Below, piece by piece: positions 22,201-36,079 of a DNA stretch of 64,000 bases (position 1 is its first letter; each line of letters begins with the position of its first letter). The notes under the pieces are model-generated. The model saw only the letters and a list, made by a program, of their open reading frames with translations. It did not search any database and was not told the DNA's origin. The position numbers were made by a program, and so were the translations under genes. Origin of the DNA: Glandiceps talaboti (Eukaryota; Hemichordata; Enteropneusta; Spengelidae). The stretch lies in assembly GCF_964340395.1 (NCBI RefSeq), contig NC_135559.1, forward strand, positions 11,573,759 to 11,637,758, in the 5' to 3' direction.

Positions 22201-23997
22201 AGTGTAGAGTGCCAGCGATGTTGACCTACAGTGAAGTGGGTCAAGGTAGCTACTGAGTCTTGAGACTATCTGTATCGTGTTAGCTGTGTGTGATGGAATG
22301 GTCTGTGAAATTATTAATGAAGATGGCAAGTGAATAGTTTATGGATGGTGCTGCAAACTTTAGCATGATAAATTCAATTCCTCACATGTGAAATTATTGA
22401 TGAAGAAGTGTGTTTACAAAAATGTAATGTTTTGGTGTTCTGAATTCCAGAAATAGTGTTATGCTTTCTTGTGCATGGTTAATGATATGTAGGTGTGGCA
22501 CATGTTTGTAGTATGTATTTGCTAATGCTGTCATGCATTGTTACATGAAGGGTTTTCTAATTTACAAAAGATTGTATAACTCGTACCCCCTAAATTTATC
22601 TTAATTTTGGTTAGTTCCTAGGGAAATATTTCCAAGGCTGTCACCAGAAATGTTTTTTTCATGTTGCTTTTAAAGAGTGTGAGTATATTTCTATTCTGGT
22701 GATATTAGTTTCAATTCAGTTCAATAGATCAAACTTTGTGAGAACTATGTAAAGCTTTTGGTTGTAATTACTAATAAAATCTAACATGTAGGGTTTCATA
22801 TTGAAAGTCAACAACAAATGCTATAAAAATCATCATCTCTATTTGTTATACTGTTTTCACAATTTGACTTGTCCAAACTGATTTATGTTTCCCAACCATC
22901 TATATTATAATAACTGATGTGGGAAAACCCAGAATGAAAATAAAAAAGGAAACCATACAAATAAAAAAACTCCGTAATAATAATTCCATTGATGTACACA
23001 AATGCAGTGTACAGTAGTGACAGAGCTGAATTGTGCACTATCAAAACCTTCTGTTACTTGGTTGAACATTTTTGTAAACTATACCAAACTACTTAGTGCA
23101 AAACTGTGTACTTTCAGTTATACATCTCAATTCCTATACAAACTTTAATAGGAACACAGTGGTTCCGAGGGATAACTTTTATTTATGTAACCAAGCTAGG
23201 GAGTTACATTGTGTTGTGAGTATGTTTTGACCCCCTAGCATCATCCAAAGTGGTATGGCTCATGTCAAATTGCCAACTAATGTACAGGTACAGTTAGTTA
23301 CCAGGTACAGATAAATCATGCAGTGTTATACATACAGTTTATGTTTGTTAGAAACTTTACCAATAAAAATGTTGCCAGTGGCCTGACCCTAACATTTGCA
23401 TGATAATTATATATCTCGTTGTACATGTCAATTGTAAGGAATGTGAACTCTGCCAACTACATAGTATTCCATATGACAACAACTCCATGGTCCAGCAATC
23501 ACCAAATACTGGGCCGAGTGGTTTAGCCCCCAAGCACTGTTTAGAATTTAAGTAGTGGTGTGACATAGATAGCCCAACTCTGAAACTTGAGCTGTTTCTC
23601 AATCTCAAATGTATGCGTTTTTATAATACCTGGGTTGAGATTTAGTATAGATCAGGAACTACTAAGATGAAATAAAGCCAGTGTCCTACACAGAAAATGT
23701 TCGTAGAGTCCTGAGATAGTACACAACATTAGGAGCAGTTATGTTAATTTTATTGTCTTATGTTTTATATATAGGAACTACACGTGACCATAACTCTATT
23801 CTTACATATGGGTGTGGTGGGATTCATGTAGTCAGATTTACATAAGTAACGTTTTTGTGATAGCTTTCACTATGACTACTTTACAAAAAGTATCCACATG
23901 TATTACAGATTTTTATTGAGCACATCGATATACTAATATGTATATTGCAAATACAAATGTTATAGGAATCCTACCCACCTATACATGATCCACCATC

Positions 23998-24178
23998 AGT
24001 GTACCCACTAATGATAACCAAATTTTGTTGTGTAAGTCAAAATGATAAAAACTGGCATTTCTTGTGAATCACCCCACATAGTAAGAGATAGGGGAACACT
24101 AAATTTTGGTGCGTGATTAGAAATTGTGTGCATCTGTGGCGGCATGTGTCAAACTGGTTTAGAGGGCAGTGCACACTG
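23998..24178 (+). mobile_element. MITE family B, copy 2
   Basis: Same body as the 5537 copy (aatgataaccaaattttgtt, tttcttgtgaatcacc, ctagaa-like gattagaaattgtg), with the right end agagggcagtgcacact. The left end is slightly decayed. Confidence 0.7.
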
Positions 24179-24638
24179 CCCACTGAGTTGTATCCAAATG
24201 TTTAGCCAGTTGTGATAAAGTTTGGACAGAAATTCAATAAACTTTATAGTTACATGTATTGTATAAAGTTTTGTGATAGCAGTGTGTGTATAGTTAGTTT
24301 ATAGTACTGTTATTTTAAGTTTATTGTATTAATTTTCTAGGGGGCATGTAACTGTTATCTCTTCAGCATCCTGCCCACACAGTTTTATGGCTAATTTTCC
24401 TTCTGGTACAATGTAATTTATTTAAAGATAAATGTGTCCGTTATTCTTTCATTTCCTCAGGAATGTGTGAACTTTTGATGTCTTCATACTTTTTGTCAGA
24501 ATACACATTACTGTATAGGGAATTGCTACCTGTTTTTTGAAAGAACGTTATTAACCCTAACTCCATACTATCAGAGTTCCCCAATAAAATATTCATACAG
24601 TCATTGCCTATTTATAGCTGTTTTTCTAATCTTGTTTA

Positions 24639-25010
24639 GGCCAAAAAAAAAAATATCTGGTTCTGGTCAGGGTAAACTTTCTAAAGTGGTGCGATGACGC
24701 AATTTTTTTTTTCCCCCTAATTTTTTTTTTTTTGGCAAATTAGTAAATACACATTTTTTTGACACTTTACATACATGTACTCTGTTCTATCATATTTATC
24801 TCTTGAAAAACTTCCTTTTTCTTCGAAGCAGTTTAGGCTTTGTATTTAAGCAGTCTTGGCATGTAGAGTAGATTTCAGCTGCTTGTTCTCCTGATATCAG
24901 GAATAAATAAGGAACGAGAAAGCAAAAATTATAGGGAAAAAAAGGATCGACGGGAGAGTATTCAGGGCACGCGCGCACTGACCAGAACCAGATATATATA
25001 TTTTTTGGCC
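24639..25010. mobile_element. Harbinger-like MITE (GGCC ends, TTA duplication)
   Basis: The ends ggccaaaaa...atatctggttctggtcag and ctgaccagaaccagatat...ttttttggcc form inverted repeats of about 32 bp. TTA flanks both sides (24636-24638 and 25011-25013). The superfamily is inferred from end sequence and target length. No transposase. Confidence 0.75.
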
Positions 25011-26697
25011 TTATCCAGTGCACCATACTTTCCAATCTACAGTACATGTATGTGCAATGGTCTATCAGGTTCTCATTATTATTGTAAATTAAGCATTGCT
25101 ATTTGACAATTTAGAGCTCAGTTAGTGCTCTTGTGATTTAAACCTATTGTATTTATAATTTTTGAGCAGGATAAAATTGTTTGCAGGTTGTGTGAATTCA
25201 AAATAGAATGAAGTTGTGATGTTTTATTTTTAGAAAAAAATGGATTTGCGCAGGAGTGTATACAACCACTGGGAGTACATGTAGACTTGTAATTATGAAT
25301 TGAAATTTTGTCATGAGTTGGATGTAGTATTTTGTTTATTGTGATGTAGCAGCCACTGATCGCAAGGTTGACTCACAAGTGGTAGGTTTGTAAACTACCA
25401 ATATGTTAGTATGAAATTAATTGATCAAATCAAATAATTATGATTTGAGTTGATTGAAAATGTGAAAGTATCATTGTAAAACTAAAGAAATGAAGTCTGA
25501 CTCTGAATACTGAAGTCAGTGAATGTTGGGTGAATCTGTCTCCTGCCCATGGTTTGCAGGTTCCTTCTCTAGCTCTCCCCCAGCTTTATATGCCCAGTCT
25601 GTTTTATTAGGTTCTCAAATCACAGCAGAACCCTACAATTTGTTGTACTCGTGGGTATTGACTTTAGCACACCCATGTTTCCACAAATAGCAGTGTTTTT
25701 TCCAGGGTGGTACAATAATAAGTAGTTCCCAAATCTACCTGAGTCCATCAGGTATCTTACTGGGGTTCACCTCATATCATGCTACATGTACATGTCCAAT
25801 CCAAAGCAACGATGAAAATGCCCAGACAATACTTGTATTCTGATTATTATTATTACATGTATTGGCAGGGTTGGACTAGATTAGTTGGCAGACTACTATT
25901 TTTCGACCCCTTTCTCATTTATTTATGTAATTATGCATACTCATTTTACTAACAAGTTGTATTGTATTTGTATCTGGGAATAGCCAACAACACATAGTAT
26001 GTATGGGAGAATACATATGTTTTATTAGATTCCTCCTTTTTCAGTGAGTTTCCCAGGAAAACATTGATATAATGAACATCAGATACCTGTTACATGTATA
26101 GAAGTATGGGAACCTGCATTTGTATTGTACAATTACCATTGAAACACAGTTTGACTTTTACTCCTACAAGCAATGTCTATTGTGAAGTGAGCTTTCTATA
26201 TCATTGCTTATTTGGGGTGAATGTAGCTCAGATTCACAAGTTGTATCATAACAAAGGCAAGGTTTGTAAGAATGCAGAGTTCATGGTGGGCAGGTATGTA
26301 TTGTATGTAATGTATTCATCAATTTTGTCATTGTGTTAGGTTGGTGTACAGTACAGGAGAAAGGGCTATGAAGGGAAACTGGTGCCTGTAAGAATGACAC
26401 TTGAATTGTCAATGACATTTATTTGTATATAATGACCTAATTCTGCCTTTGAGTAGATTCTATGTTGTCAGGATGTCTCTTTTATCTATTGGTCGGATGT
26501 GTAGGGCTGGCATACAGCCATGACTTCTGTTTATTGTGTTGTGTATGTTTCCTTGTGTTGTGATGGTGGGGTTTACACTTACAGTACTGTGACTCCATGT
26601 GCAAGAGTGCATCTTGTACATGTACAAATGTATGTGTGATGGTGATGGAACTGTATACATTTTTGTATTTTGTGTATGTAATGTGTAATGTATGTTT

Positions 26698-26870
26698 TGG
26701 GTAATTGTAATTGTAATTGTAATTTATTTACCCATCACAAAAAAAAAATACATAACAATTGAAAGCATATAATACACAATGTGTGCATAATTGTATCAGA
26801 GCGGGCGAGAGGCTAGAAAATAGTTTCTATAACTAATCTAGTCTAGCCACTCAAAACTCAAAACTTTGTT
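26698..26870 (-). mobile_element. 3' end of a non-LTR retroelement
   Basis: On the minus strand an end of about 170 bp finishes tgggtaaataaattacaatt and a short (ATTAC)n-type tail, a pattern common at LINE or SINE 3' ends. The 5' part is missing. Confidence 0.45.
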
Positions 26871-28499
26871 GGTGGTAAGGTCTTCCATCAATGTGTAGTA
26901 GATTGGTCATGATAGGAATGGGGCAGTAGGTTATACACACACATACATACATGTATACACATACATAATACACATAGATACACATATACACATACATGTA
27001 CAGTGCCACACACACATGTATACACACACGAGGGCAAAATAGTTCCTATGGCATCAGCCATACTTGTCAAGAGATGTACCAAGAAGTAATACCATTCATC
27101 TTTATTACTATTTGTAAGAGATACCTTATGTAGACAGGAAATTTGATTGTGGCAGAAGAATCTGTGAATAGATTACTTGATATTAGGTTAAGAGAATACA
27201 TGTCTGAGGATATATGGCAAACTCTATTTCACTTTGTGTCTAGTAACTCAAAAAACCACATATCTTACGAGTGTATAAACATGATATTTCAATCTGTCTT
27301 AATGGAATCATGTTTTTGTTAGTGCAGTAACTAGGTCAAATCTACCAGAGTTCCCAAGCAAGGTATGTTGACAGCCTCCTTCCAACTATGGTACAACTTG
27401 CAAGAAATGGAATCTATACAGATTTTATCTCTTGCCTTTTGGGTTCCCAAAACCTTTGCTAAAAATGATCAAACAGATATCCGAACAAAAGTGGTCACCA
27501 GCTATTTGAATTTAGAAGATTGGTATTTTTGACAAGAAATAAACGATACTTTTGAAGGAAAAAAAAAGTTAACCCTCACGTTGAGTTTGATATTTGGGTA
27601 TTTGTGTATTTGGTAGAGAGAGGCATTATGAATTGGCAACTTACCAACAAAGTATTGACCGAGAAAAAGTCGTTCTGAAAGCTTTAACGAATACATCGAT
27701 TGCAAACGGAACATTATAACGAGTCTTTGGTGCTATTTCCTATGCCTACGTGTACATGCTGGGTTCGATTTGTATGACATATTTTTAGTCATTGGCTTGT
27801 CAACTATTATGTGAAAGTGATTATTTCTTCATAACTATCCCAAGCTAAAGAAAATAAGTGATGCCATTGATTAGGGCAGTGTCCAACCAGCTGCTGCTGT
27901 GATTTGGCTAACTAGTCCAAGTGTTTGAGATACTTAGGGGTTACAGATCGCTTTGCTGCCAAAATAGTCCACATAATTGTCGGCCAATTATCCAGAAGCC
28001 AGCCTTGTGTGAACAGTCTTCTCAGATCTGTTTTTATCATTGTGTGCCATTAATAGTAAAGAGAAAATAATACGCCAAATTACATGGTGACCTTTACTTG
28101 ACCTCTGAGAATTGAAACTGCTTAACACATTTTGTCATTAAATTGCTCAATTGGATAAATATTAGAGTTAATCTTATAAAAGCAGATAATATTTAGATTT
28201 AAAAAGTTGTAACTGTTGTTCACATAAACTCTCATTATGTGGATATTGAAAGGGGATCGGATTTAGATTACAATGTTATGAAGTGTGATTACACAGAATA
28301 TTGAAAAGTGGATAATATTTTGATTGGAAAATAGTAACCTTGCATAATTCATATAAAAGATAATTGCAATAGATATTGGATGTCTTTCCTATGTTGCTAT
28401 CGTACATACATACATACATGTAGTCTTTCTTGTGTCTAATAAGGGTCTTAGATTTGAAGCTTGTGTTGGACAATGTTATTTTCATAAAGCTTATTGTGT

Positions 28500-28790
28500 G
28501 TTCTCACATGTGTGGGCAATAGGGAAGGGGTTCATTGATGGTGACAGGATTGGGAGGGGTATTTGATGAATTGTGTTCTGAGATCTCTTGTCTTGGCAGT
28601 AGGGAAGGGGAGGTTCATTGATGGTGACATTAATGATAGAGGCATGATGAGAAATGTATTCTCTTGTCTTGGCAGTTGGAATGGGGAAATTTATTGACAA
28701 TGACAGTAAGGGGAGGGGTGTAGTGAGGGGTATTTGATGAATTATATTCTCATATCTTGGCAATGGAGGGGGAGGGTGGCAAAGGAGGGG
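28500..28790 (+). repeat. minisatellite of about 85-90 bp (three units)
   Basis: Units share ggcaatagggaaggggttca, ttgatggtgacag and tatttgatgaatt..attctc. A poly-G run closes it near 28780. Confidence 0.7.
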
Positions 28791-28879
28791 GGGGGGAAAG
28801 TAAATTTAGGATGACAGTGGGCGAGGGATATTTTATGAAGTCATTGTGCTAAATGTCTTATTATATATTACCAGTATTC

Positions 28880-29520
28880 ATTTAGGTATTCTCAAAAGAT
28901 GTACAGTATTCTTTGTCAGTAAAGAGTACTTAAATATCAGCAAATACCAATGTTGGATTAGGATTGTAATGGTAGTAAGAAAAACAGTGGTTTGGCAGCT
29001 ATAAAAAAAATCGGTCCTAAACAACAGAAATAAAATCCCTATGGCCCAAATGATATACAATGTAAAGACCATTATATCCAGTGTTGTATTAGGTTTAAAA
29101 TTATGGTGAGAAAAATAGTTGTCGGGCAGAATAATAGAAAAATTGGCCCTGAATAACAGAATAATCCTATGTAATCCTTATGACTTAATTGTACAAAGAC
29201 CATATGATTGATATACCCAGTGTTGACTTAGGATTACAATGTTGTTGACAAGAACAGTTGTGTAGCTGAGCTGTAGAAAAAATAGGTCAAATCGCTGGTC
29301 TTTAACTAGAGATTATTTATACCATAGACAAAATTGGTGGAGGGTCTATGTTTATACCATACACTGTGTTAATATTTGTAGAAACAAATCATCCTCTGTA
29401 ATCCTTACCACTCCAATGATATAAGTAGGATTAGGATTGAGATTAAGATTGTGGATTAGGATTAGGATTAAGATTTTGGTAAGGGATTAGGATTAAGATT
29501 GTGGTAAGGGAAACAGTTGT
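28880..29520 (+). repeat. degenerate tandem repeat of about 120 bp
   Basis: Landmarks recur in order: ccagtgttg..ttaggatt, a gtaagaaaaacagtggtttgg-like block, ggtcctaaacaacagaaat-like and tatacaatgtaaagacc-like. 29430-29515 also has a local run of ttaggattaagatt units. The plus-strand open frame at 29501-29833 starts in it and has no recognised domain. Confidence 0.6.
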
Positions 29521-29734
29521 CTGGCAAGAGCTATTGAAGAAGTTGTTCCTGAACAAAAGGCTGATTCTTATGTTATCCATATTTCTTCTCTCACGGTTGC
29601 AAAAACCTGGGATTGAAAAGTTGGCCTTTAAGTTTAACATGGAACTTGAAGAACTACCAAATCAAATAAAGCCAGAATATAAGAATGGGAATCCTGTGGA
29701 AATAAACATGATATTAATTTTAATAGTAATGAAA

Positions 29735-29850
29735 TTTCTACTCACTGAGTTCAAATATTTCTTGGAAGCGATTCCCAAATCGAAGAAAATATTTTACCCA
29801 AAGTCCATGAACATTCATTCTCGCATGATATAAATTGTTTAATAGTCTGC
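29735..29850 (+). repeat. interspersed repeat O, copy 1
   Basis: Shares tttctactcactgagttcaa and gtccatgaacattcattctc with 51755-51870. Class unknown. Confidence 0.45.
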
Positions 29851-31678
29851 TAAATTATTGGCTGCTGTTGTATAGAAACAAAGCATTATTGCAAGGACCT
29901 GGTAATGAATCTTGAGCCTTTAATGCCAGATCCTAAGGATAAAATTTATATCATAAATATGAATAAAAACAATAAAACATATGGATATATTATTAATATA
30001 CCCACATAATTTGCAGATTGATAGAGAAGAAATGTAGCTAAACATGGATTGAAATTTCAAAAAAATTAAAAAGAAAAAATTACATACTTTTTACTAAAAT
30101 ACAAAATGTAGTCTAACTGAACTGCTATTGTGCTTGAGGTATTTAGATCTCTGTATCACTATGTTAAGATACTGTAAATGTTTCTCCAAAGATGTAATAA
30201 AGACTGACAACCATATTAGGAGTGAATCAATACCTGTAATCTATAAAATGGACTTATTAAACGTTGATAAGCAAGTCATAAATTGTTGTTCCCCACTGAA
30301 TGAGAAGCTTGTCTGATTAACGTGAAATAGCATCTTTAGGTTTATCTCCGCTTGTAAGCCAATCTTTGTAGCAATGGTTGTGGATTCTGGGTTCACTCTA
30401 ATTACATAGTGAGATATGCACCTGTGCCTTCAGGCAAGTCTCTAAAGGTCATGAGATGCAAATAGTTTGTTGCATTAGCTTCAAGGAGCCACAAGGAGTA
30501 AAATTAGCATTGGATATCTGTAAGCAAGAAGGCATCATTAGAATTTAGATGCATTAAACAGATGGTTATAACATATTAATACCGGGTACCAAGCATGGTG
30601 TTCCCTCGTCTAGAGCATCAACTTGTGGTTTCACCTCTCCATTTCTCAAAATGGGAAAAAAGAGACCAAAATATAGAGTACAATATATCAGCTTTTGTTA
30701 TGCAAATGACCGTCATACCGTTCTTGAGAGAGACAACCTCTCATCTTTGATTCTGTCTCTTCAACTCTGCAATTTGCCTTGAAGGGTTTTTTGTGTGCAA
30801 GTATTGAGAAGTTAAAGAGGAGTTTGTAGTTGTACAGTTGTGATGGAAAGTACGGTATGTTCATGGTCTGATGTGCAAAGGTTAGGGTACAATTTAATAG
30901 AGGCGTGTGTCCCCCATTTTAATTTTGAAACTAACAATATGCAAATTACATGTAAATCTTTTGTTTACATCATACTTTATACTGTATACTTCAACTGTGG
31001 ACATCTAGACATAACTTTATTGGTAAGATCATAAAATATTTATACTAGAGTGGAGACTACAGTTATCTACTCACAAATTTGTGGACTAGGTATCCACTTA
31101 CAAAAAAATTTATGTGCAGTATTTGTCTGTCTTATCAGTTATTGCAAGTACTATTAAGGTCCTTCAACTCAGAGAACACTTCATACATGTAGCTCTTTGC
31201 ATTTTACTGTATCTAAGAACTCTCTCGACAGGTTTCAGACTGTACTGTGTCAGCTGTGAAATAATGCAAATAGATCAGCGTACATGCATATACTATTATA
31301 GCATTTCTACATTTTTTTGAACACTTAAGGCTCATTTTAAATGAGATGAGAACTAGTAAGTTGATATTTTTCTTCCATGATATAATTTTCGTGGAAATGT
31401 GTACATCCTAAAAATGTGTACCAGTTATTCAAGTATTTAAGTGGCCATATGTACTCACATATGTTGTGGTTTTTGATTGGTGGTAATATTAGCCAAGTTC
31501 CCCCAGGCTTTTAACTTTAAGTTATTTTCAGTGTTGGCATATGATAACAAGTGTGAAAAAAGTATACACTTGCAGACTCCACCGTGCTTGTTTGTTACCA
31601 TGGTTTTCAAACCATTTAATTATGGTCAAGTTTAAAATATAAATAAATAAATATTTTTGCCTGAAAAGGATCAAAATA

Positions 31679-31914
31679 CAGTGTTGTTGCTAAGATTTAG
31701 GAACCCCAGTAACAGAAAGGGGGGAACATGGTTAAACTGGCATTGTACCATAATTTTGATTGGGAACCCTGGTAAAATGACAGGGGAACTCGGGTAGATT
31801 TTACCTGCTTACTGCCTTTAACAAAAACACTAGTAGGGAACCCAGGTAAATTAACAGGCGGATTCATATAGATTTTACCTGCTTACAAATGTACTGCCAT
31901 TTACAAAAACACTG
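31679..31914 (+). mobile_element. hAT-like MITE family N (CAGTGTTTTTG ends), copy 1
   Basis: Begins cagtgttgttgctaag and ends caaaaacactg. Inside are aaccccagtaacagaaag and gattttacctgctta; the right half is duplicated internally. CAGTG/CACTG ends are typical of hAT elements. Relatives: 49482-49648 and 50225-50343. Confidence 0.6.
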
Positions 31915-31963
31915 AAATATTGAGTAAAAAGTCTGAAGTTCAGAGTACGGCCATTGATGTACA

Positions 31964-32072
31964 TGTATGTATGTATGTATGTATGTATGTATGTACAATG
32001 TATGTATGTATGTATGTATGTATGTATGTATGTGTGTATGTGTGTATGTATGTGTGTATGTGTGTATGTACA
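31964..32072. repeat. (ATGT)n microsatellite
   Basis: Runs of tgta/tgtg tetranucleotides. The frames rich in MYVC or THTY over it are artefacts. Confidence 0.97.
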
Positions 32073-32933
32073 TCAGTCCCTTCATCCAGAGAACAGACTT
32101 TCAGGTGTATTTTTTTTCAACTGGTCATTAACTGCTGATGGAATGCAATCCTTACATTGCACTGTCACCGCCATAAAAGACAACTTAATGGCCATCAAGG
32201 TTTCACTGCCTGGCTGAAAACATCTTGTGGTGGTGCCAAAACAAATGAGCGTCATTTTGCAGCCCGTCACACTTCAGTAGTCATTGCAAATAGTTAATGC
32301 ACAAGTCCACTCTCCGGCTTTAGTAGAGTGGGTGGGTGTAATCTATCAGACTGGCCCACTTCTTAGGTTATGTCCAATATGTGGGAAGCCATGTACACAG
32401 TATAACTGTATTAAAAGTGACACGAGAGAAACATAGTCTGGCCTATCCATATCCAGAAATTCATGCATTAAGAGACTAATAACTGTATAATGTCAACTTT
32501 GATCCCACTGTGTGTGGTTGTAGATACAAGAGTAAATGTCACCAGTTTTCACTTTCAGCATGTATTTTAATATACATTAGGGGATTAGGGTTTATCTTGG
32601 TCGCCAACATCAGGAATACTGTGGTCATATCAATACGATATTGACATTTTTTTACAGGTTATCTTAAAATTGTAGGACTCAACATACACAATGCGTGTTT
32701 ATCTGTGTTTTTCAGAGTGTAAATTTACATTTGCGTTCTTGCCTTTTACTTGTATACGCTAAGCTACTTTGCCCTCTTAGACTAAGTTAGAGTATGTCAA
32801 GTCAGAACTCTTTTATCTCTGAATGGATGGGAATATCGGGTTACAGTACTTAGTAGTATTTGCTAGAAACCTGGTAACAAAGAGAGGAACGGTTTGTGAA
32901 ATCTGGTTCTTTCACATATCAAATGTCATAATT

Positions 32934-33398
32934 CAGGGCTTGAATTTAGCAGTAGTCCAGGGTACATAGACTACTAAACAGTGTACATTTGTATCTAGAC
33001 TACCAAATTAGCAGTAATCCAGGACATATAGACTACTAAACATTGTATCTAGACCACCAAATTAGCAGTAGTCCAGGACACATAGACTACTAAACATCGT
33101 ATCAAGACCTCCAAATTAGCAGTAGTCCAGGACACATAGACTACTAAACATTGTATCTGGACTACCAAATTAGCAGTAGTCCAGGACACATAGACTACTA
33201 AACATTGTACCTAGACAACCAAATTAGCAGTAGTACAGGGTACATAGACTACTAAACATTGTAGCTAGACTACCAAATTTACATGTATAACTACTATAAG
33301 GTTGTAGTCTGTTAGACCAATGGAAATCAATAGAAAACTGCAGCTGAAACAATTCACTTGGCTAAATCTGATTGCCGAGCATACATGAAATTCAAGCC
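32934..33398. mobile_element. hAT-like element family I with internal array, copy 1
   Basis: The ends cagggcttgaatttagc and gaaattcaagcc are inverted repeats. The interior is mostly the tandem array at 32945-33290. Related ends occur at 41303-41565 and 43800-44015. Confidence 0.55.
32945..33290 (+). repeat. tandem repeat of about 54 bp (six units)
   Basis: Unit: attagcagtagtccaggaca, catagactactaaacattgt, then atctagaccaccaa. The units are very similar, so the expansion is recent. Confidence 0.9.
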
Positions 33399-34430
33399 AT
33401 GTTGAAATTTAGAGGATCACTGTCGAGTCTCCAAGATATTAGTCTAGATTCTACCCTTGGTATCAAATCATCTCTTTACTACCAGTAAAGAGAGATCTAG
33501 AGATTCAATACCACAAATGGCACTAGACTATCAGGATATTCTGGTACTGAATTTACTGAAAATGTGTGAGTACTTCAAAGCATCTCTCGTAAGATACAAG
33601 TTTGGAAATCAACTGTACATTGTACCAATGATGTGTCTTTCTCATTATACATGTAGGAACAACGTTCTCTGGAGATTATTGCCAAAAATTGGTGCATAAG
33701 GCTGAATATGTTTTCACCTAAATGTTTTATAAGCCTGCCAAAACAGTGTGCATCAGAAATGTGTTTGTGTTGAGCACATACATGTACATGTGTATATACA
33801 AAAGATATACTAGTACATGTATTATTCATGTGTATTTGAAATCCTGTCAAATTTGGCAGTTATGATTCTTTGCATAACTGTACAATGTACAAATATAGTT
33901 GTAATAAATACAGTTATGAATATTGCATGCACCAGTTTACGCCTGATTCTGTGTGTTACTGTTAGTGTCTCTCAGTAGATTCCATTGCTACATGTACTCT
34001 GTATCGCACTGTATCACTTGACTGTGCTCAGGTGTGGTGCTGTCAGTTATTCAAACATTCCACAGGAAGTCACTGTTAGTGATGGTTGTATGTGCAAAGA
34101 CACTAGACTTTTATAGATGAATCCCACAAAGTATCGGTGGCTGAATGATGGAAGGTTGATTTTCATTACGAGCTGTAAGATGAGTATTGAGGTAGGGAGG
34201 TGAATACAAAAAGGAAGAATTAGATATATAGCACAGTACCTGGAAATACTACACATGTAAATGGAGAATTTCTGCAATTTTCAATTACAGACCCATTTAC
34301 ATGTATATGTTGACATCCTCAGATGCTGCTGTGTGTAGGCCAAGTTAGGTCAGTTTTATGTTTCAACATAAGATGGTAAAACTGTTAATGTCACACCCAC
34401 TCACACAGTCCAGGCGGGTTTCAGTAGACC

Positions 34431-34454
34431 CCCCCCCCCCCCCCCCCCCCCCCC
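34431..34454. repeat. poly-C tract of about 24 bases
   Basis: An uninterrupted run of C after agtagac. Its length is uncertain in any assembly. Confidence 0.9.
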
Positions 34455-35170
34455 AGGTCATTTGTAATGTATGTCAGGGCAGTTTATGATAAGTTTGTAT
34501 GCACTGACTCTGAGACAGAAACGATGTAAATTCTACGTCGGGGAATCTAAATGAATTGCATGTACATGTATATGATGTACTCTGACAGCCTTGAAAAAAT
34601 GTCTGTTAGCAAGATACAAATGTATATAAATGAAGTCAAAACTAAGACAGTGTAGAAATGTACATACAGCTGCACTAACATTCACAATTACATGATGTAT
34701 TAAAAAAAAGTATTTCGTAGATGTTAAATTACAGCATAACTAAAAATTTACTTTGTATGGCTGTGTTGTTATTTACATAATTTACAAAAAGCAGGTGGGC
34801 TTGTCTTCTGAGAATGTTCCATTGGTATGATGATGTACATGTACCGCTCTACTGGTACTGTGTTCATCAATGCAATATAAGGACAATGGAACTTTACAGG
34901 TATTCTTTGTCAAAGTCTGTTAGTGGTGGAATGCGCCATGAGTAGTCTCGTGGGGAAAGTCTGTGAAAGCTGTGCCATGTACAAGGGATGGCCATGATCT
35001 TAATCTAGAAAGAGGGATATGTGTTACAGGAGTAGATAATATATAATGTAACTTGTAAGTGTAGCAGAGGTTTTGTTAGTCTATGTCTTCCTCCCAATTT
35101 AATTTCAAGATTGAGAATTTCATTAGACTGGACATTCTATTTGATTGACATCTCACACAAACTCATACTT

Positions 35171-35172
<2 letters not shown>

Positions 35173-35237
<65 letters not shown>

Positions 35238-35291
35238 CACACACACACACACACATTCACACACTGATACATACACATACATACACACACT

Positions 35292-35323
<32 letters not shown>
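35173..35323. repeat. (CA)n microsatellite
   Basis: Long CA runs with a few interruptions (catagac, cattcac, ctgatacatacac). Alternating purine-pyrimidine. Confidence 0.97.
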
Positions 35324-35327
<4 letters not shown>

Positions 35328-35446
35328 CATACCTAGGTCATCAGTGTACGCTCTATTGTGCAATGGTCACATGGATGTCACGTGAGACCCTTCCAACCTC
35401 CTCTGGTACCTACTGTACATGTACATACACACATACTATGACACAC

Positions 35447-35635
35447 ACATACATACATACATACATACATACATACATACATACATACATACATACATAC
35501 ATACATACATACATACATACATACATACATACATACATACATACATACATACATACATACATACATACATACATACATACATACATACATACATACATAC
35601 ATACATGCATACATAAATACATAAATACATAAATA
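35447..35635. repeat. (CATA)n microsatellite
   Basis: More than 40 nearly perfect tetranucleotide units, ending in ataaatac variants. All four overlapping open frames here are artefacts. Confidence 0.98.
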
Positions 35636-36079
35636 CACACAGTTGAAGACACAGTCTGTCACAGGCAGATGGACTCACACATACTCAGACATACATATGA
35701 ATGACTGACTGACAGACTGACACTGAGACAGACAGAAAGAATTGGTGCAATTTTTTCCAAGTTATAGTGTTACCTAAACTTTTTTTCCCCTTGAATACCA
35801 ATAATTTTTTGAAGATGTGTAGTTCCCAACAGACGATTAACTATCATCCTTGACAGTTTTTCAGTTATTTAATATAAAGAATACATACAATAGAGATCAA
35901 AGCTACAACCAAGAGTTACATAACATAACATGTATAGTAGAGTATGTGGGAGAATGAAGTGTGATTACCATGGGTCTGAGACGAGCTTTGTATTGTAACG
36001 GGTCTGATTACTGAGATTCCATCGTATAGAAAGTAGGCATGATATCAGGTGACAAACAACTTTCTATCATTAACTAATC

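Noticed and set aside
29445-29515. Telomere-like ttaggatt runs
   Set aside because: The unit is irregular (ttaggattaagatt) and part of a 120-bp tandem repeat, not TTAGGG arrays.
29501-29833. 110-codon plus-strand frame
   Set aside because: It begins in a tandem repeat, ends in repeat O, and has no recognised domain or splice sites.
35363-35678. Five overlapping frames of THTYI/MYVC repeats
   Set aside because: Perfect (CATA)n; open on both strands because the repeat lacks stop triplets.
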